Assembly (NCBI GenBank): GCA_016929645.1
Contig: JAFGIK010000020.1
Span: 1 to 32,212 of the forward strand
From: Candidatus Dojkabacteria bacterium
GTDB lineage: Bacteria; Patescibacteriota; Dojkabacteria; SC72; JAFGCJ01
DNA: 32,212 nucleotides
Reading direction: 5' to 3'
Each line of letters opens with the position of its first letter. Positions within the stretch are counted from its first letter, which is position 1. The position numbers were made by a program, and so were the translations under genes. Of the stretch, positions 8,978 to 18,393 are shown piece by piece. Under the pieces are notes generated by a model, which was not told the DNA's origin, ran no database searches, and saw only the letters and a list, made by a program, of their open reading frames with translations.

Positions 8978-11755
8978 TTGCAGATAACAAAAAAGCGAAT
9001 AAACAACAAAATACTGCTCCTACTTGCCCCGATTGTAATATTCGCAATCGCAGCACTAGTATTGTCCAATAAAGTTAATTTACCAGAAATTAACGCTGAT
9101 TGGACATTCATACATGAAAACTTTGAATACGATTTCCTTGAGGATGGAAGTCTAAATCCAAACAAATGGTCTACAGAAAATAAGGTATATATGGATATTG
9201 TCCAGGATACCGAACATGCTGATGATTTCTCAGCGGCTGGCGAAGGTTACGTTTATACGGATGTAACAGCTGCGACTTCCAATTACTCAATGATAAAGCA
9301 AAATCACGTTCAAGGAGGAATTTTACCCAAGGTTAGTACAGAATTTTGGTTTCGTTATGAAGGAACTGATACTACTAGTCAATTTTCAATAGCTGCATTC
9401 AGGAATTTGGATTTTACTGCATTAGGTCAGGTAAGAATAATTAACACAAGTGCAAATAGCTACAATTTAACCCTTAGATATAACTTACAAAACTCAACCC
9501 AAAACTTACCGTTAACAAAAGGCATATGGTACAAAGTGACTTTTGTTTATGATAGTAACTTAACGAATGAGCTTACACTGACTGTAGATGGCGTTGGAAC
9601 AATCAATTATGATTCGATGCAATCCTCTGTTGAATATTTTAATTATGGGAAAACATCATCAGAATCAGTCAATGGCTCATTATATATGGATAACATTTCA
9701 ATTATTGTTCCTGAAAACTCGGATTTCTGGGTTAATGGAGAAAGTGGCAACGATTCATATGATGGATTGTCTCCAACAACAGCCTTCAAAACGATTCAAA
9801 GGGCAGTTGATATGGGTGGACCTGGCTCTGTTATTCATATAATGCCCACAACTGAACCATATGGAATTGGTGAAATTAATTATGAAACAACAGATCCCGT
9901 TAAGTTAAATTACAGTGGGCTAAATCCTCAAAACGAATTTATTACGATCCGAGGTGAAGGAGCAGATTCAGGCGATGTTGTTATTGACGGAACATCAATC
10001 TATTACTCGTCCCACTATGGAGGAGTTTTTGAAATACAAGACACAAAATATTACACGATTGAAAATCTTACTATACAGAATTCTGACGGCGCCGGAGTTT
10101 TTATTACAGACAGTAGTAATATTAACTTACAGAATCTATATATTGAAAACACGCAAATTTCAGGAATTTATGTTGGAGATGCATCGAATATCTCTATTCA
10201 CGATATTGAGATATATCAAGGATGCCAGCTTCTCCCAGCTCCTTTGCCAGAGGATAATATCGCTGCACAAGAAAATATTAGTATAAGGTCTGTTTCTGAT
10301 TTTCAGGTATACAATACATATATTCATGGAGGTAATAGCGTAAATAATGGTGGAGAGGGTATCTGCGTCAAAGGATACAGTAATAACGGACTTATTTATG
10401 GAAATACGGTGACAGATCTTCCAGGTGATGTTGGAATATATGTTGGAGTTGGATCTGCGGACCCGGAGCAGACAACCCATGACATATTGGTTTACGGAAA
10501 TAATGTTAGTACTGATGTGGGTATAGCAGTAACCTCCGAATATGGAGGTACAGTAGAGGATGTAGATATTTTTAACAATGTAGTTCATGATGGAGCAAAT
10601 GGCGGAATAATGGTTGTTAAATGGCGAAACGACGGACAACCAGGAGTGGTTGGCATGCGTAGAAATATCAATATTTTCAATAATACTGTTTACAACATGG
10701 GTCAGGCTGGTGATGGCGGAGGAATAAAGATGCAGTGTGGTGAAACATGCGTAGGTGCCACACCTGAAGATCCAGATTACATTGAGAATATTACGATTAA
10801 AAATAATATCATGATTAACAATCAGACTGGCCAATTGACGGTTCACCCTACAGTACTGGCTCAGACTCCACCAGTTGTTACACTATCAAATAATCTTATG
10901 TATGGAGGAACTGCAGCATATGAAGTCTTACCTAATTCGCCTTATTGTACTAATTGTATTGGGGGAGATCCTCTTCTCGTAAATATTTCTGGATTAGATT
11001 TTGATTTACAATCAGGATCACCAGCAATTGATAAAGGTACTCCAGTATTAATTGACATAAATTTCGATGGGAGTTCAACTGCTCTTTCTTTTGATTATCT
11101 GAATCGCACCCGACCTCAAGATGGTCTGAATTCAGGTAACGCAATAATTGATATTGGAGCCTTTGAATACCAACCTGTAATTAAAAATAATTTTACAATA
11201 AATATAACTAAATCAGGAAAAGGTAATGGCAAAATTCTAAGTAATCCATCAGGTATTAATTGCGGTACATCTTGCAATTATCTTTTCCCGGAGAATCAAG
11301 AGATTGCCCTAAGGGCTATCGGTTATAGTGGATCAATTTTTACCGGATGGAGCGGAAATGGTTGCTCGGGAATGATGGACTGTTACGTTACAATGGATAG
11401 TGCCAAATCAGTCACTGCGAATTTTGAACCAGCACCAAATCTCAACAGAGAGTTGCACGAAGAAGATGATACAACAGATCCTGATACAACAATCAAATCA
11501 AACCAAAAGACCGCAACCGATGTTGAAAATAATAACAATGAAGGAGACCCTGAAACCATTGTACATCCAAAGCAATCTCAGGATCTAGAAGACTCAACAA
11601 ACACATCTTACAATGAGACAATAAATACTAAATCCGATAACAATTCAAATCTAAAAGAGTTTTTCCAAAATAACTGGATTTACATAGTACTAACACTATT
11701 GGCAACAACAGTGGCAACCGTACTTATTGGAGGCTTGAGAAAACGTAAGAAATAA
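8978..11755 (+). CDS. secreted membrane-anchored beta-helix surface protein, paralog of the 2147-6097 product (TTG start)
   Basis: ADWTFIHENFEYDF...; FWVNGESGNDSYDGLSPTTAFKTIQRAVDM; beta-helix NITIKNNI repeats; FTGWSGNGCSG...SVTANF; C-terminal WIYIVLTLLATTVATVLIGGLRKRKK. Confidence 0.88.
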   Translation: MQITKKRINNKILLLLAPIVIFAIAALVLSNKVNLPEINADWTFIHENFEYDFLEDGSLNPNKWSTENKVYMDIVQDTEHADDFSAAGEGYVYTDVTAATSNYSMIKQNHVQGGILPKVSTEFWFRYEGTDTTSQFSIAAFRNLDFTALGQVRIINTSANSYNLTLRYNLQNSTQNLPLTKGIWYKVTFVYDSNLTNELTLTVDGVGTINYDSMQSSVEYFNYGKTSSESVNGSLYMDNISIIVPENSDFWVNGESGNDSYDGLSPTTAFKTIQRAVDMGGPGSVIHIMPTTEPYGIGEINYETTDPVKLNYSGLNPQNEFITIRGEGADSGDVVIDGTSIYYSSHYGGVFEIQDTKYYTIENLTIQNSDGAGVFITDSSNINLQNLYIENTQISGIYVGDASNISIHDIEIYQGCQLLPAPLPEDNIAAQENISIRSVSDFQVYNTYIHGGNSVNNGGEGICVKGYSNNGLIYGNTVTDLPGDVGIYVGVGSADPEQTTHDILVYGNNVSTDVGIAVTSEYGGTVEDVDIFNNVVHDGANGGIMVVKWRNDGQPGVVGMRRNINIFNNTVYNMGQAGDGGGIKMQCGETCVGATPEDPDYIENITIKNNIMINNQTGQLTVHPTVLAQTPPVVTLSNNLMYGGTAAYEVLPNSPYCTNCIGGDPLLVNISGLDFDLQSGSPAIDKGTPVLIDINFDGSSTALSFDYLNRTRPQDGLNSGNAIIDIGAFEYQPVIKNNFTINITKSGKGNGKILSNPSGINCGTSCNYLFPENQEIALRAIGYSGSIFTGWSGNGCSGMMDCYVTMDSAKSVTANFEPAPNLNRELHEEDDTTDPDTTIKSNQKTATDVENNNNEGDPETIVHPKQSQDLEDSTNTSYNETINTKSDNNSNLKEFFQNNWIYIVLTLLATTVATVLIGGLRKRKK

Positions 11756-11862
11756 CATTAAAATTGTTCGATTGAAATTTCTCAGCTACATTTTCAATTA
11801 ATTTCAAATTACTTATGCTTTTCATATTATCAGTTTATCTTAAAAAACAAGTTAATAAAATA

Positions 11863-13401
11863 TTAATAGATCTCACAAAGTTTTCGGTTTATAATTTCAA
11901 AATGTCGTGTTACACCAACAGCATCAAGGAAACTCGAATCATGAGATACAACAACAAGAGAACCTTCATAATCTATTAATGCCTTTTTGATAACATTAAT
12001 CGTGTCATCATCTAGATTATTCGTCGGCTCGTCAAGTATTAGTAATTCAATATTCGAACCGGTTACCATAGCAAAAGCAAGTCGAGCTAGTTCTCCACCG
12101 CTTAAATCTTTGGCTACCTCGGAGATACTTAATAGGTCATGAAATCCAACATTTCCAAGTTTAGTCCTGATTTGTTGATACGTCATATCTGGATAATTGG
12201 ATTTCATATTATCAATAACAGAAAGACTTAAATCAACTAAATCATATTTCTGATCCACATAAGAGGTGTTGTATTTTTCCCCATATATGACATCACCAAC
12301 AATCCTTGGTCTTTGATCATATGAAAGTTGTTTCACAAACATTGTTTTACCTGTACCGTTTTTGCCAAGGATGGCAACCCTGTCACCATAGTACAAACGA
12401 AAATTAACGCTAGACAATAATGTTTTTTTATTAGGTAAAACTAGATTGCCATTTGAAATTTTTAAAAGAAGAGAGTGCTGATTAATAACAGTATTCTTGG
12501 ATTCATTTATATCCATAAACAAGGACTTTTTTAACAAAGCCTTTTTAGCTTCGTTTAAAAGATTTGTTTCTTTTTGTACTTTATCAGCAAGAATTTTTGC
12601 TGTTCGAGATTTCTTACCTGCAAGCTTTCTAGCATATGGATTTCTGCTAGAAACCTTTTGATGAAGAGACCTCGCCTGAGAAAGTTTTTTAGAAGCAATC
12701 ATTGCTTTTTGTTTAATTTTTTTATTTAGTACTTCAATATCCTTATGTATCTTTTCTGCAAGGTTTTTTTTCTGTAACTGATATAGATCATAATTTCCAC
12801 CAAAAATATTGATCTTCCCTTTTTCAAGTTCCCAAATTACTTTTACTACACGATTTAAAAATCTGTGGTTATGACTAACAAGAATATATGGAACATTACC
12901 CTTTGCTAAAAGTGTTTCTAAATCTTTTACTGATTTACTATCCAGATGATTTGTAGGTTCATCAAGAAGAACTAATCTCGGCTCAGAAACAAAAGCTCGT
13001 GACAAATTCAGCTTCATGATTTCACCTCCACTGAGAGTTGAAATTTTTTGATTTTCATCAAGTACTGAGTTGAACAAAGATTTATATTTTAGTAACACAT
13101 CCCACCATTCGGCATATTGTTCTTTTATATATTCAAAAACCTTCTTCTGACAAAGAAGCAAATTCAGGTCCAGTGATGAAATATACGTAACTCTGACGTT
13201 TGATATTACACTCCCAAAATTAGGAGTTGACATACCCGATATTAATTTTAGCAAAGATGTTTTTCCAGATCCGTTTAGTCCGACAAGTCCAATTCTGTCC
13301 CCATAACAAACAGAGCCGCTAATCCTATCGAGTACAACACGACCATTAAACTTTAGATACAGTTCATTGAATTTTAATAATGTTTTCTTTCGAATTTTCA
13401 T
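11863..13401 (-). CDS. ABC-F family ATPase (two NBDs, no TM)
   Basis: Walker A GLNGSGKT and GKNGTGKT; LSGGEIMKLNLSRAFVSEPRLVLLDEPTNHLD; LSGGELARLAFAM...LLILDEPTNNLD. Confidence 0.93.
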   Translation of the reverse strand: MKIRKKTLLKFNELYLKFNGRVVLDRISGSVCYGDRIGLVGLNGSGKTSLLKLISGMSTPNFGSVISNVRVTYISSLDLNLLLCQKKVFEYIKEQYAEWWDVLLKYKSLFNSVLDENQKISTLSGGEIMKLNLSRAFVSEPRLVLLDEPTNHLDSKSVKDLETLLAKGNVPYILVSHNHRFLNRVVKVIWELEKGKINIFGGNYDLYQLQKKNLAEKIHKDIEVLNKKIKQKAMIASKKLSQARSLHQKVSSRNPYARKLAGKKSRTAKILADKVQKETNLLNEAKKALLKKSLFMDINESKNTVINQHSLLLKISNGNLVLPNKKTLLSSVNFRLYYGDRVAILGKNGTGKTMFVKQLSYDQRPRIVGDVIYGEKYNTSYVDQKYDLVDLSLSVIDNMKSNYPDMTYQQIRTKLGNVGFHDLLSISEVAKDLSGGELARLAFAMVTGSNIELLILDEPTNNLDDDTINVIKKALIDYEGSLVVVSHDSSFLDAVGVTRHFEIINRKLCEIY

Positions 13402-13407
13402 AAAAAA

Positions 13408-13436
13408 ATAAGAAAAATGACTTTAAATAAAGTCAA
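13408..13436 (-). promoter_or_regulatory. promoter TTGACT N17 TCTTAT, N6 to ATG 13401, overlapped by palindrome gactttaaataaagtc (13419-13434)
   Basis: Direct sequence match on minus strand. Confidence 0.5.
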
Positions 13437-13658
13437 AAACTCTGTTAGGAAAACAAGGAAGATCTGATATTGAAATGCAAAAGAATACTGACAACTAAGA
13501 CTTTCAGGAAATGAGTCTTTGACTAGTTTTTGTATTCTATTTGCACCATAAGAAGTAATAAATATATTAACTGCATTAATTATATCATAAAAAACCTGCT
13601 AGATTAATATTTATTCAAATGATAAAATATCAATATAATTAATTGAGCATTCGTATCT

Positions 13659-14267
13659 ATGAAAAATAAAAAATCTCTTGTAACTATAATCTTTGTTATT
13701 GGCTTCATTACAATAACACTATTGTTAATACCTCTATTGATTGTAGGTACAAATTCAAGGCTTCGCAGTAAAATTATGGAGCAATTTGGAATAAATAAGA
13801 CAGAGAATAAAAACACCGATGACAAGGAGTCTTTAGATTCAAATATAAACTCAGAATTAACAATATTCGATGGTGATTACGAATACGAGGAAACAGAAAC
13901 TGAACATCCTACGTCAACATCAACTGAATCAACATACACATTGATAAAGTTAACAGTAGACAAAGATAATTATGTAACTGGAACATATACTCAAACTGGA
14001 CATTTCGAGTCCACAGCAATCGAAGATATTGTTGATACCAAATATGAATATTCATTTGAAGGAGAAATCGATGACGAAAACAGATTGGTAGTTACAGTAG
14101 ACTACACCTGGACCTCCGACAACAACACGGTTGAGCCTTATCATAATGAAATTCATCATACGGCCACTATAACAATTACATTTGATGATAGTACTGCAAC
14201 TTATAAAGAAGAAATTAATGGAAGCAAAGCAGAACCAAACGAATTCAAAGTGGAAAAGGCAGACTAG
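13659..14267 (+). CDS. hypothetical protein with N-terminal TM/signal anchor
   Basis: KKSLVTIIFVIGFITITLLLIPLLIV then polar, Thr/Glu-rich ectodomain. Confidence 0.7.
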   Translation: MKNKKSLVTIIFVIGFITITLLLIPLLIVGTNSRLRSKIMEQFGINKTENKNTDDKESLDSNINSELTIFDGDYEYEETETEHPTSTSTESTYTLIKLTVDKDNYVTGTYTQTGHFESTAIEDIVDTKYEYSFEGEIDDENRLVVTVDYTWTSDNNTVEPYHNEIHHTATITITFDDSTATYKEEINGSKAEPNEFKVEKAD

Positions 14268-14351
14268 TAGATAAATATCCATATCGACAATATTTACAAC
14301 AAAAAGATATGTTAAAAACACAGAGGGGAAAAAGTATCCGTTTAAAACTGC

Positions 14352-14357
14352 TATAAT
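14352..14357 (+). promoter_or_regulatory. -10 TATAAT, N9 to ATG 14367
   Basis: Exact -10 consensus; -35 not clear. Confidence 0.4.
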
Positions 14358-14366
14358 AGAAAAGTA

Positions 14367-14927
14367 ATGTTTAATTACAAGAAGATTCAATATAACAATA
14401 GATACTCTCTTTTATTATTCTTAGCATTTATTACAACTGCAAGTATCTTCAGCAGTTGCTCCAAGCCAAAAGATACAGAGAATCAAGATTCACAAAAGAA
14501 GGATGAATATTCGCTTGATGACGTTATAAATCAAACATACTCCATTGGAGATCCTATCAAATTCGACGATCGCAAAATTACAGTTACCCAGATAGAAAAT
14601 CCATATATCGAACCAAACCCATTTTATGAACCAGAACCAGGACACTTCTGCATAGCAGTAGAAATCGAATACGTAAATCAATCAGACAAGGCAATAAAGC
14701 CCAATTACTTTGATTGGAAAATCAGTGATTTAGAAGGAAATACTCATGAACAATCATGGAGCTGTGCACAAGAACCCATCCTTTCAAACGAAGAGATTGC
14801 GCCAGGAAAATCAACCAAAGGGTGGATAACTTTTGAGGTTTATGAAGGTTCCTCTGGACATAAACTTCTATTGAATCCAAATTGGCTTGAAGAAGAAGGT
14901 AAAAGTATCGCAATTGAATTGCAGTAG
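14367..14927 (+). CDS. DUF4352-like lipoprotein
   Basis: Lipobox-like LFLAFITTASIFSSCS; IGDPIKFDDRKITVTQIE...FCIAVEIEYVNQSDKAI...GKSTKGWITFEV. Confidence 0.7.
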   Translation: MFNYKKIQYNNRYSLLLFLAFITTASIFSSCSKPKDTENQDSQKKDEYSLDDVINQTYSIGDPIKFDDRKITVTQIENPYIEPNPFYEPEPGHFCIAVEIEYVNQSDKAIKPNYFDWKISDLEGNTHEQSWSCAQEPILSNEEIAPGKSTKGWITFEVYEGSSGHKLLLNPNWLEEEGKSIAIELQ

Positions 14928-14973
14928 AAAATCATTCAGATTAGCCATAACATAGACTCAATATTCCATCGAA

Positions 14974-15531
14974 TCAAGATCTAATTTTTTTTACAAAATA
15001 GCTTCGCGGCTCAATTTTTCCCTCAGGATAATCAAGAGTCACATAAAAAGTATCAACCATATCAAAACCCAATTGTTTGTATAGCCATATACTCGGGCTA
15101 TCAATATGTGTATATAGAATAATTGCATCAAATTTTTTATCACTGCAATACTCAATAAATCTCTTACAGAGCATCGAACCGATACCCAATCCTCTGTATT
15201 CTGGACTTACAACAAGTTCTTGAAGAAAAGCGATTTTCTTGTATGAATTTCGTACAACCTTGAAAAAGTTCACCTCTTCTTGACTCAAGGCTTTAGGAAA
15301 TTTCTCAGTTGATCCAAACATTAACGCTACGATTTCATCTTCATCAAAGACAGCGTATCCAACACCATGATCAACAATACCGAGTAAATATGGTATATCA
15401 TAATCAATATCTCCATCACAATAGAACTCCCAGAAACTGTCACGCCACAATGATGTCCAAGCATTGAAAACAATATCCCTATTCGACTCAATAAATTTCC
15501 GATCAATATTGATTGTTCTGAATTTCTCCAT
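14974..15531 (-). CDS. GNAT-family N-acetyltransferase
   Basis: LQELVVSPEYRGLGIGSMLCKRFIEY (acetyl-CoA loop), SPSIWLYKQLGFDMVD. Confidence 0.88.
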   Translation of the reverse strand: MEKFRTINIDRKFIESNRDIVFNAWTSLWRDSFWEFYCDGDIDYDIPYLLGIVDHGVGYAVFDEDEIVALMFGSTEKFPKALSQEEVNFFKVVRNSYKKIAFLQELVVSPEYRGLGIGSMLCKRFIEYCSDKKFDAIILYTHIDSPSIWLYKQLGFDMVDTFYVTLDYPEGKIEPRSYFVKKIRS

Positions 15532-15549
15532 CTTTACTATAAATATTAA

Positions 15550-15579
15550 ATGGTAATAATATAACTATAGTATTACCAT
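15550..15579. promoter_or_regulatory. inverted repeat atggtaataatata-ac-tatagtattaccat in divergent intergenic region
   Basis: 14-nt arms with one mismatch. Confidence 0.6.
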
Positions 15580-15622
15580 CAAGAAATTCACACAAGTCAA
15601 ATCTTAAAAAAAACTTGTACCT

Positions 15623-15660
15623 CTATGGTCACATAGTGTATATTTGAATATAGCACTATG
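15623..15660. promoter_or_regulatory. overlapping dyads ctatg/catag (15623-15636) and catagtgtatatt/aatatagcactatg (15632-15660)
   Basis: Exact 5-bp dyad plus about 13-bp stem with a one-nt bulge; both need 15632-15636. Confidence 0.6.
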
Positions 15661-15679
15661 AACAATTGACCTGACCACA

Positions 15680-18379
15680 ATGAATAAGATAAATCTAAAA
15701 AATATCAAGACTATTGTATTAACAACATTTGTAATAATAGTTGTATTCATAAGTACTGTATTTATAGTTCAGTTCTACTTTATTCATACAGTTATTCAGA
15801 AAGCAATGGCAGATGCAAATGTCTATTTTTCCGATAACGTTGGTAACCCAATTTCTGAAATAGACCCAGATCAAGATCTGTACATCACGGTTAATGACAA
15901 TTCTATAAATTTTGATGAAAGTAGTGTTGACTCAATAGAAGTAGATATTAAATCAGCACAAGGAGATGTGCTACAAGTTGAGTTATTAGAAACAGATGTG
16001 GATTCTGGAATTTTTATTAATTCAACAGGTATTCAGGTTGATGTCGCACCAGCAAACATCTCAGATTCCATACTTCAAGTGAAAAGAGGCAAGGCAGTAT
16101 CATTATCATATCGAAACAGATATTTTGAAGATATAACAACACAGGAAGAAAATCGATTACGAATCAGACATTATGCAAGACTTGCAGGAGATAGTACCGC
16201 AGAAAGTTGCGATGACACATATTATTTTGACGATTTGCTTTTTCAATATTTTGGATATTATGATGGAAATGAACTTACTTTTGATCCAAACAATACTTCA
16301 GCTGTAACATACATTCCAACAGACCCAACTGAATTCGGATTTGGAATCCCTTGGCAATCAGATAGCGATGATGGCCAGGCTATCTGTACTCTTCCATATG
16401 ACACATATTGCGATTCAGGATCTGTAGACTGGTATTCGTTGTCAGACAACGACAAACATTCCTCTATGTCATATCTAGATTCAGATGATTTTATTGATAT
16501 TAACGATACTGATTTTTACTCATGGGATGAGGGATTTTGTTCAGGCTGGGAGATAACACTTTTTGATATTCCTGTTAAATCTGAAAACTTTATCAATTCC
16601 GTAAATATTGAATTTCTTATGGACAGCACCTACAGACTTGAATTAACAACACAAAATGATATTTTTTTATTAGTATATGATGACACAACTGACGAATGGG
16701 AAGTATTAGACTATTACGCAGATTCAGAATATGAATACCTTGATCCCCTAGGTTGGGATGAAAATTACACATTAGATACTGCAGTATCAGACTATATATT
16801 TGAAGAATCAGGACAAAACTATATACGATTTGCCCTAGTCGGATATAATTTTACTCAGTATTCAAGCGGAACATTATTTTTTGATAAATTTGTAGCAAAC
16901 GTCGGATACGAGAGCTCTGGTATGGATATATTGAATGTCGAAGCAGGAACTGCGTCAATTTCGGGTACAGTCTGGGACGATGCAAACTTAAATGGGACTA
17001 TAGATTCCGGAGAAGATAGATTTAGCAACTTATTAGTTGGCCTATACGATAGCAGCAATACTCCAATTGCAGTAACGAGAACTAATTCAAATGGAGAATA
17101 TTCTTTTACAGGACTCGATGAAGGAGATTACACTGTCTATCAGGTAGATGAACTTGATTATACCTCTCCATCAGGTGTATCTAATAACCAAACAAATGTC
17201 ACAGTTCCCGAAGGAGGCAACATTACAGATATTGATTTTGGCGACGGTGAGATGGCAGGAAGCACAACTACGATTTATGTGCACGAAACAATTTATCAAT
17301 TCATAACACAGAATCCTATAGTTACACAAACAGAAGAAGAGCAAGAGGAATCAGAAGAAACTGAACCTTCTGAAGGAAATGGAAAAACAGGTAAATCAGG
17401 AAATAATAATAAGCCAAAACAAACAGAACAAAAGCTACCAGACACAAGCAGAGATGAAGAACCAAAATCAATACAATTGCCAATTACTCAAATTGTCACT
17501 GTTACCGGAAGTATAGCAGCAATAGGACTAACAACAATATTTTTAGATTTCAGTATTTTTGATGCATTTGGATTTATTCTAAGTCTAATTCCTGGGGTAA
17601 GGATAAAAGGTTCTGGCAAAAATATCGTATACAATGCCATATCGAAAGAGCCAATAGATTTCGCAATTGTTAGAATTTTTGATCAAAACAACAAACTCGT
17701 ACATACCTCTGTCACAAATGAGTATGGAGTTTATTCAACCCCATTTGATAAGGGCACATTCAGAATAACTGTTTCAAAATCGGGTTATAAATTTCCATCA
17801 GCAATAATTACAGGAGCAGGAGATGACCCATTGATGAATACTTATCACGGAGAACTTGTTGAAAATCCAGGAAATACTGAAATTCAGGCAACTATTCCAA
17901 TAGATCCAACTTCAAGTAAGCAAGCGTATGAAGGAATAAGGAGAAGAATTTTATATACTGTAAAAAATCTTGCTTTTGTAATTATGGGTCTTTTGTATTT
18001 TGCAGGCCTTTCTTGGACAATATACAGATTAACCATAAGTATTGATGTTATATCAATACTATCCATATTGTCATATATAATCATGATGATTGTATGGATA
18101 ACCCAAAGCAAAAAACAATCATGGAAATATGGAAAAGTCACAAACCCAGAAGATCGCCCAATGAACGGATTGATTATCAGATTATCTGAAAATAAATACG
18201 GTACAGTTGTTGCCAAAAGAGTTGTTGACGAGTATGGATTATATCGATTTATAGTGAACCCAGGTGAATATAAACTTAATATTTTTACCAAGAGGCTTGA
18301 TAAACTCAATGATGACAATTTATTACTTGAAAAGGAAAACGATCCGTCAATAATTGCTGAAGATATAATAATTAGTTAA
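15680..18379 (+). CDS. surface protein: signal anchor, novel ectodomain, SdrD-B/Cna-B domain, linker, TM segments, carboxypeptidase-regulatory-like domains
   Basis: SISGTVWDDANLNGTIDSGEDRFSNLLVGLYD...GEYSFTGLDEGDYTVYQVD; then hydrophobic blocks and NEYGVYSTPFDKGTFRITVSKSGYKF, DEYGLYRFIVNPGEYKLNI. Confidence 0.85.
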   Translation: MNKINLKNIKTIVLTTFVIIVVFISTVFIVQFYFIHTVIQKAMADANVYFSDNVGNPISEIDPDQDLYITVNDNSINFDESSVDSIEVDIKSAQGDVLQVELLETDVDSGIFINSTGIQVDVAPANISDSILQVKRGKAVSLSYRNRYFEDITTQEENRLRIRHYARLAGDSTAESCDDTYYFDDLLFQYFGYYDGNELTFDPNNTSAVTYIPTDPTEFGFGIPWQSDSDDGQAICTLPYDTYCDSGSVDWYSLSDNDKHSSMSYLDSDDFIDINDTDFYSWDEGFCSGWEITLFDIPVKSENFINSVNIEFLMDSTYRLELTTQNDIFLLVYDDTTDEWEVLDYYADSEYEYLDPLGWDENYTLDTAVSDYIFEESGQNYIRFALVGYNFTQYSSGTLFFDKFVANVGYESSGMDILNVEAGTASISGTVWDDANLNGTIDSGEDRFSNLLVGLYDSSNTPIAVTRTNSNGEYSFTGLDEGDYTVYQVDELDYTSPSGVSNNQTNVTVPEGGNITDIDFGDGEMAGSTTTIYVHETIYQFITQNPIVTQTEEEQEESEETEPSEGNGKTGKSGNNNKPKQTEQKLPDTSRDEEPKSIQLPITQIVTVTGSIAAIGLTTIFLDFSIFDAFGFILSLIPGVRIKGSGKNIVYNAISKEPIDFAIVRIFDQNNKLVHTSVTNEYGVYSTPFDKGTFRITVSKSGYKFPSAIITGAGDDPLMNTYHGELVENPGNTEIQATIPIDPTSSKQAYEGIRRRILYTVKNLAFVIMGLLYFAGLSWTIYRLTISIDVISILSILSYIIMMIVWITQSKKQSWKYGKVTNPEDRPMNGLIIRLSENKYGTVVAKRVVDEYGLYRFIVNPGEYKLNIFTKRLDKLNDDNLLLEKENDPSIIAEDIIIS

Positions 18380-18393
18380 TTAATAATTGATAC

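Noticed and set aside
10160-10846. 228-aa minus-strand ORF
   Set aside because: Fully antisense to the clear beta-helix surface gene; composition (Ile/Asn/Ser/Cys, no domain) is that of a shadow ORF
17884-18318. 144-aa minus-strand ORF
   Set aside because: Antisense to the C-terminal domains of the 899-aa surface protein
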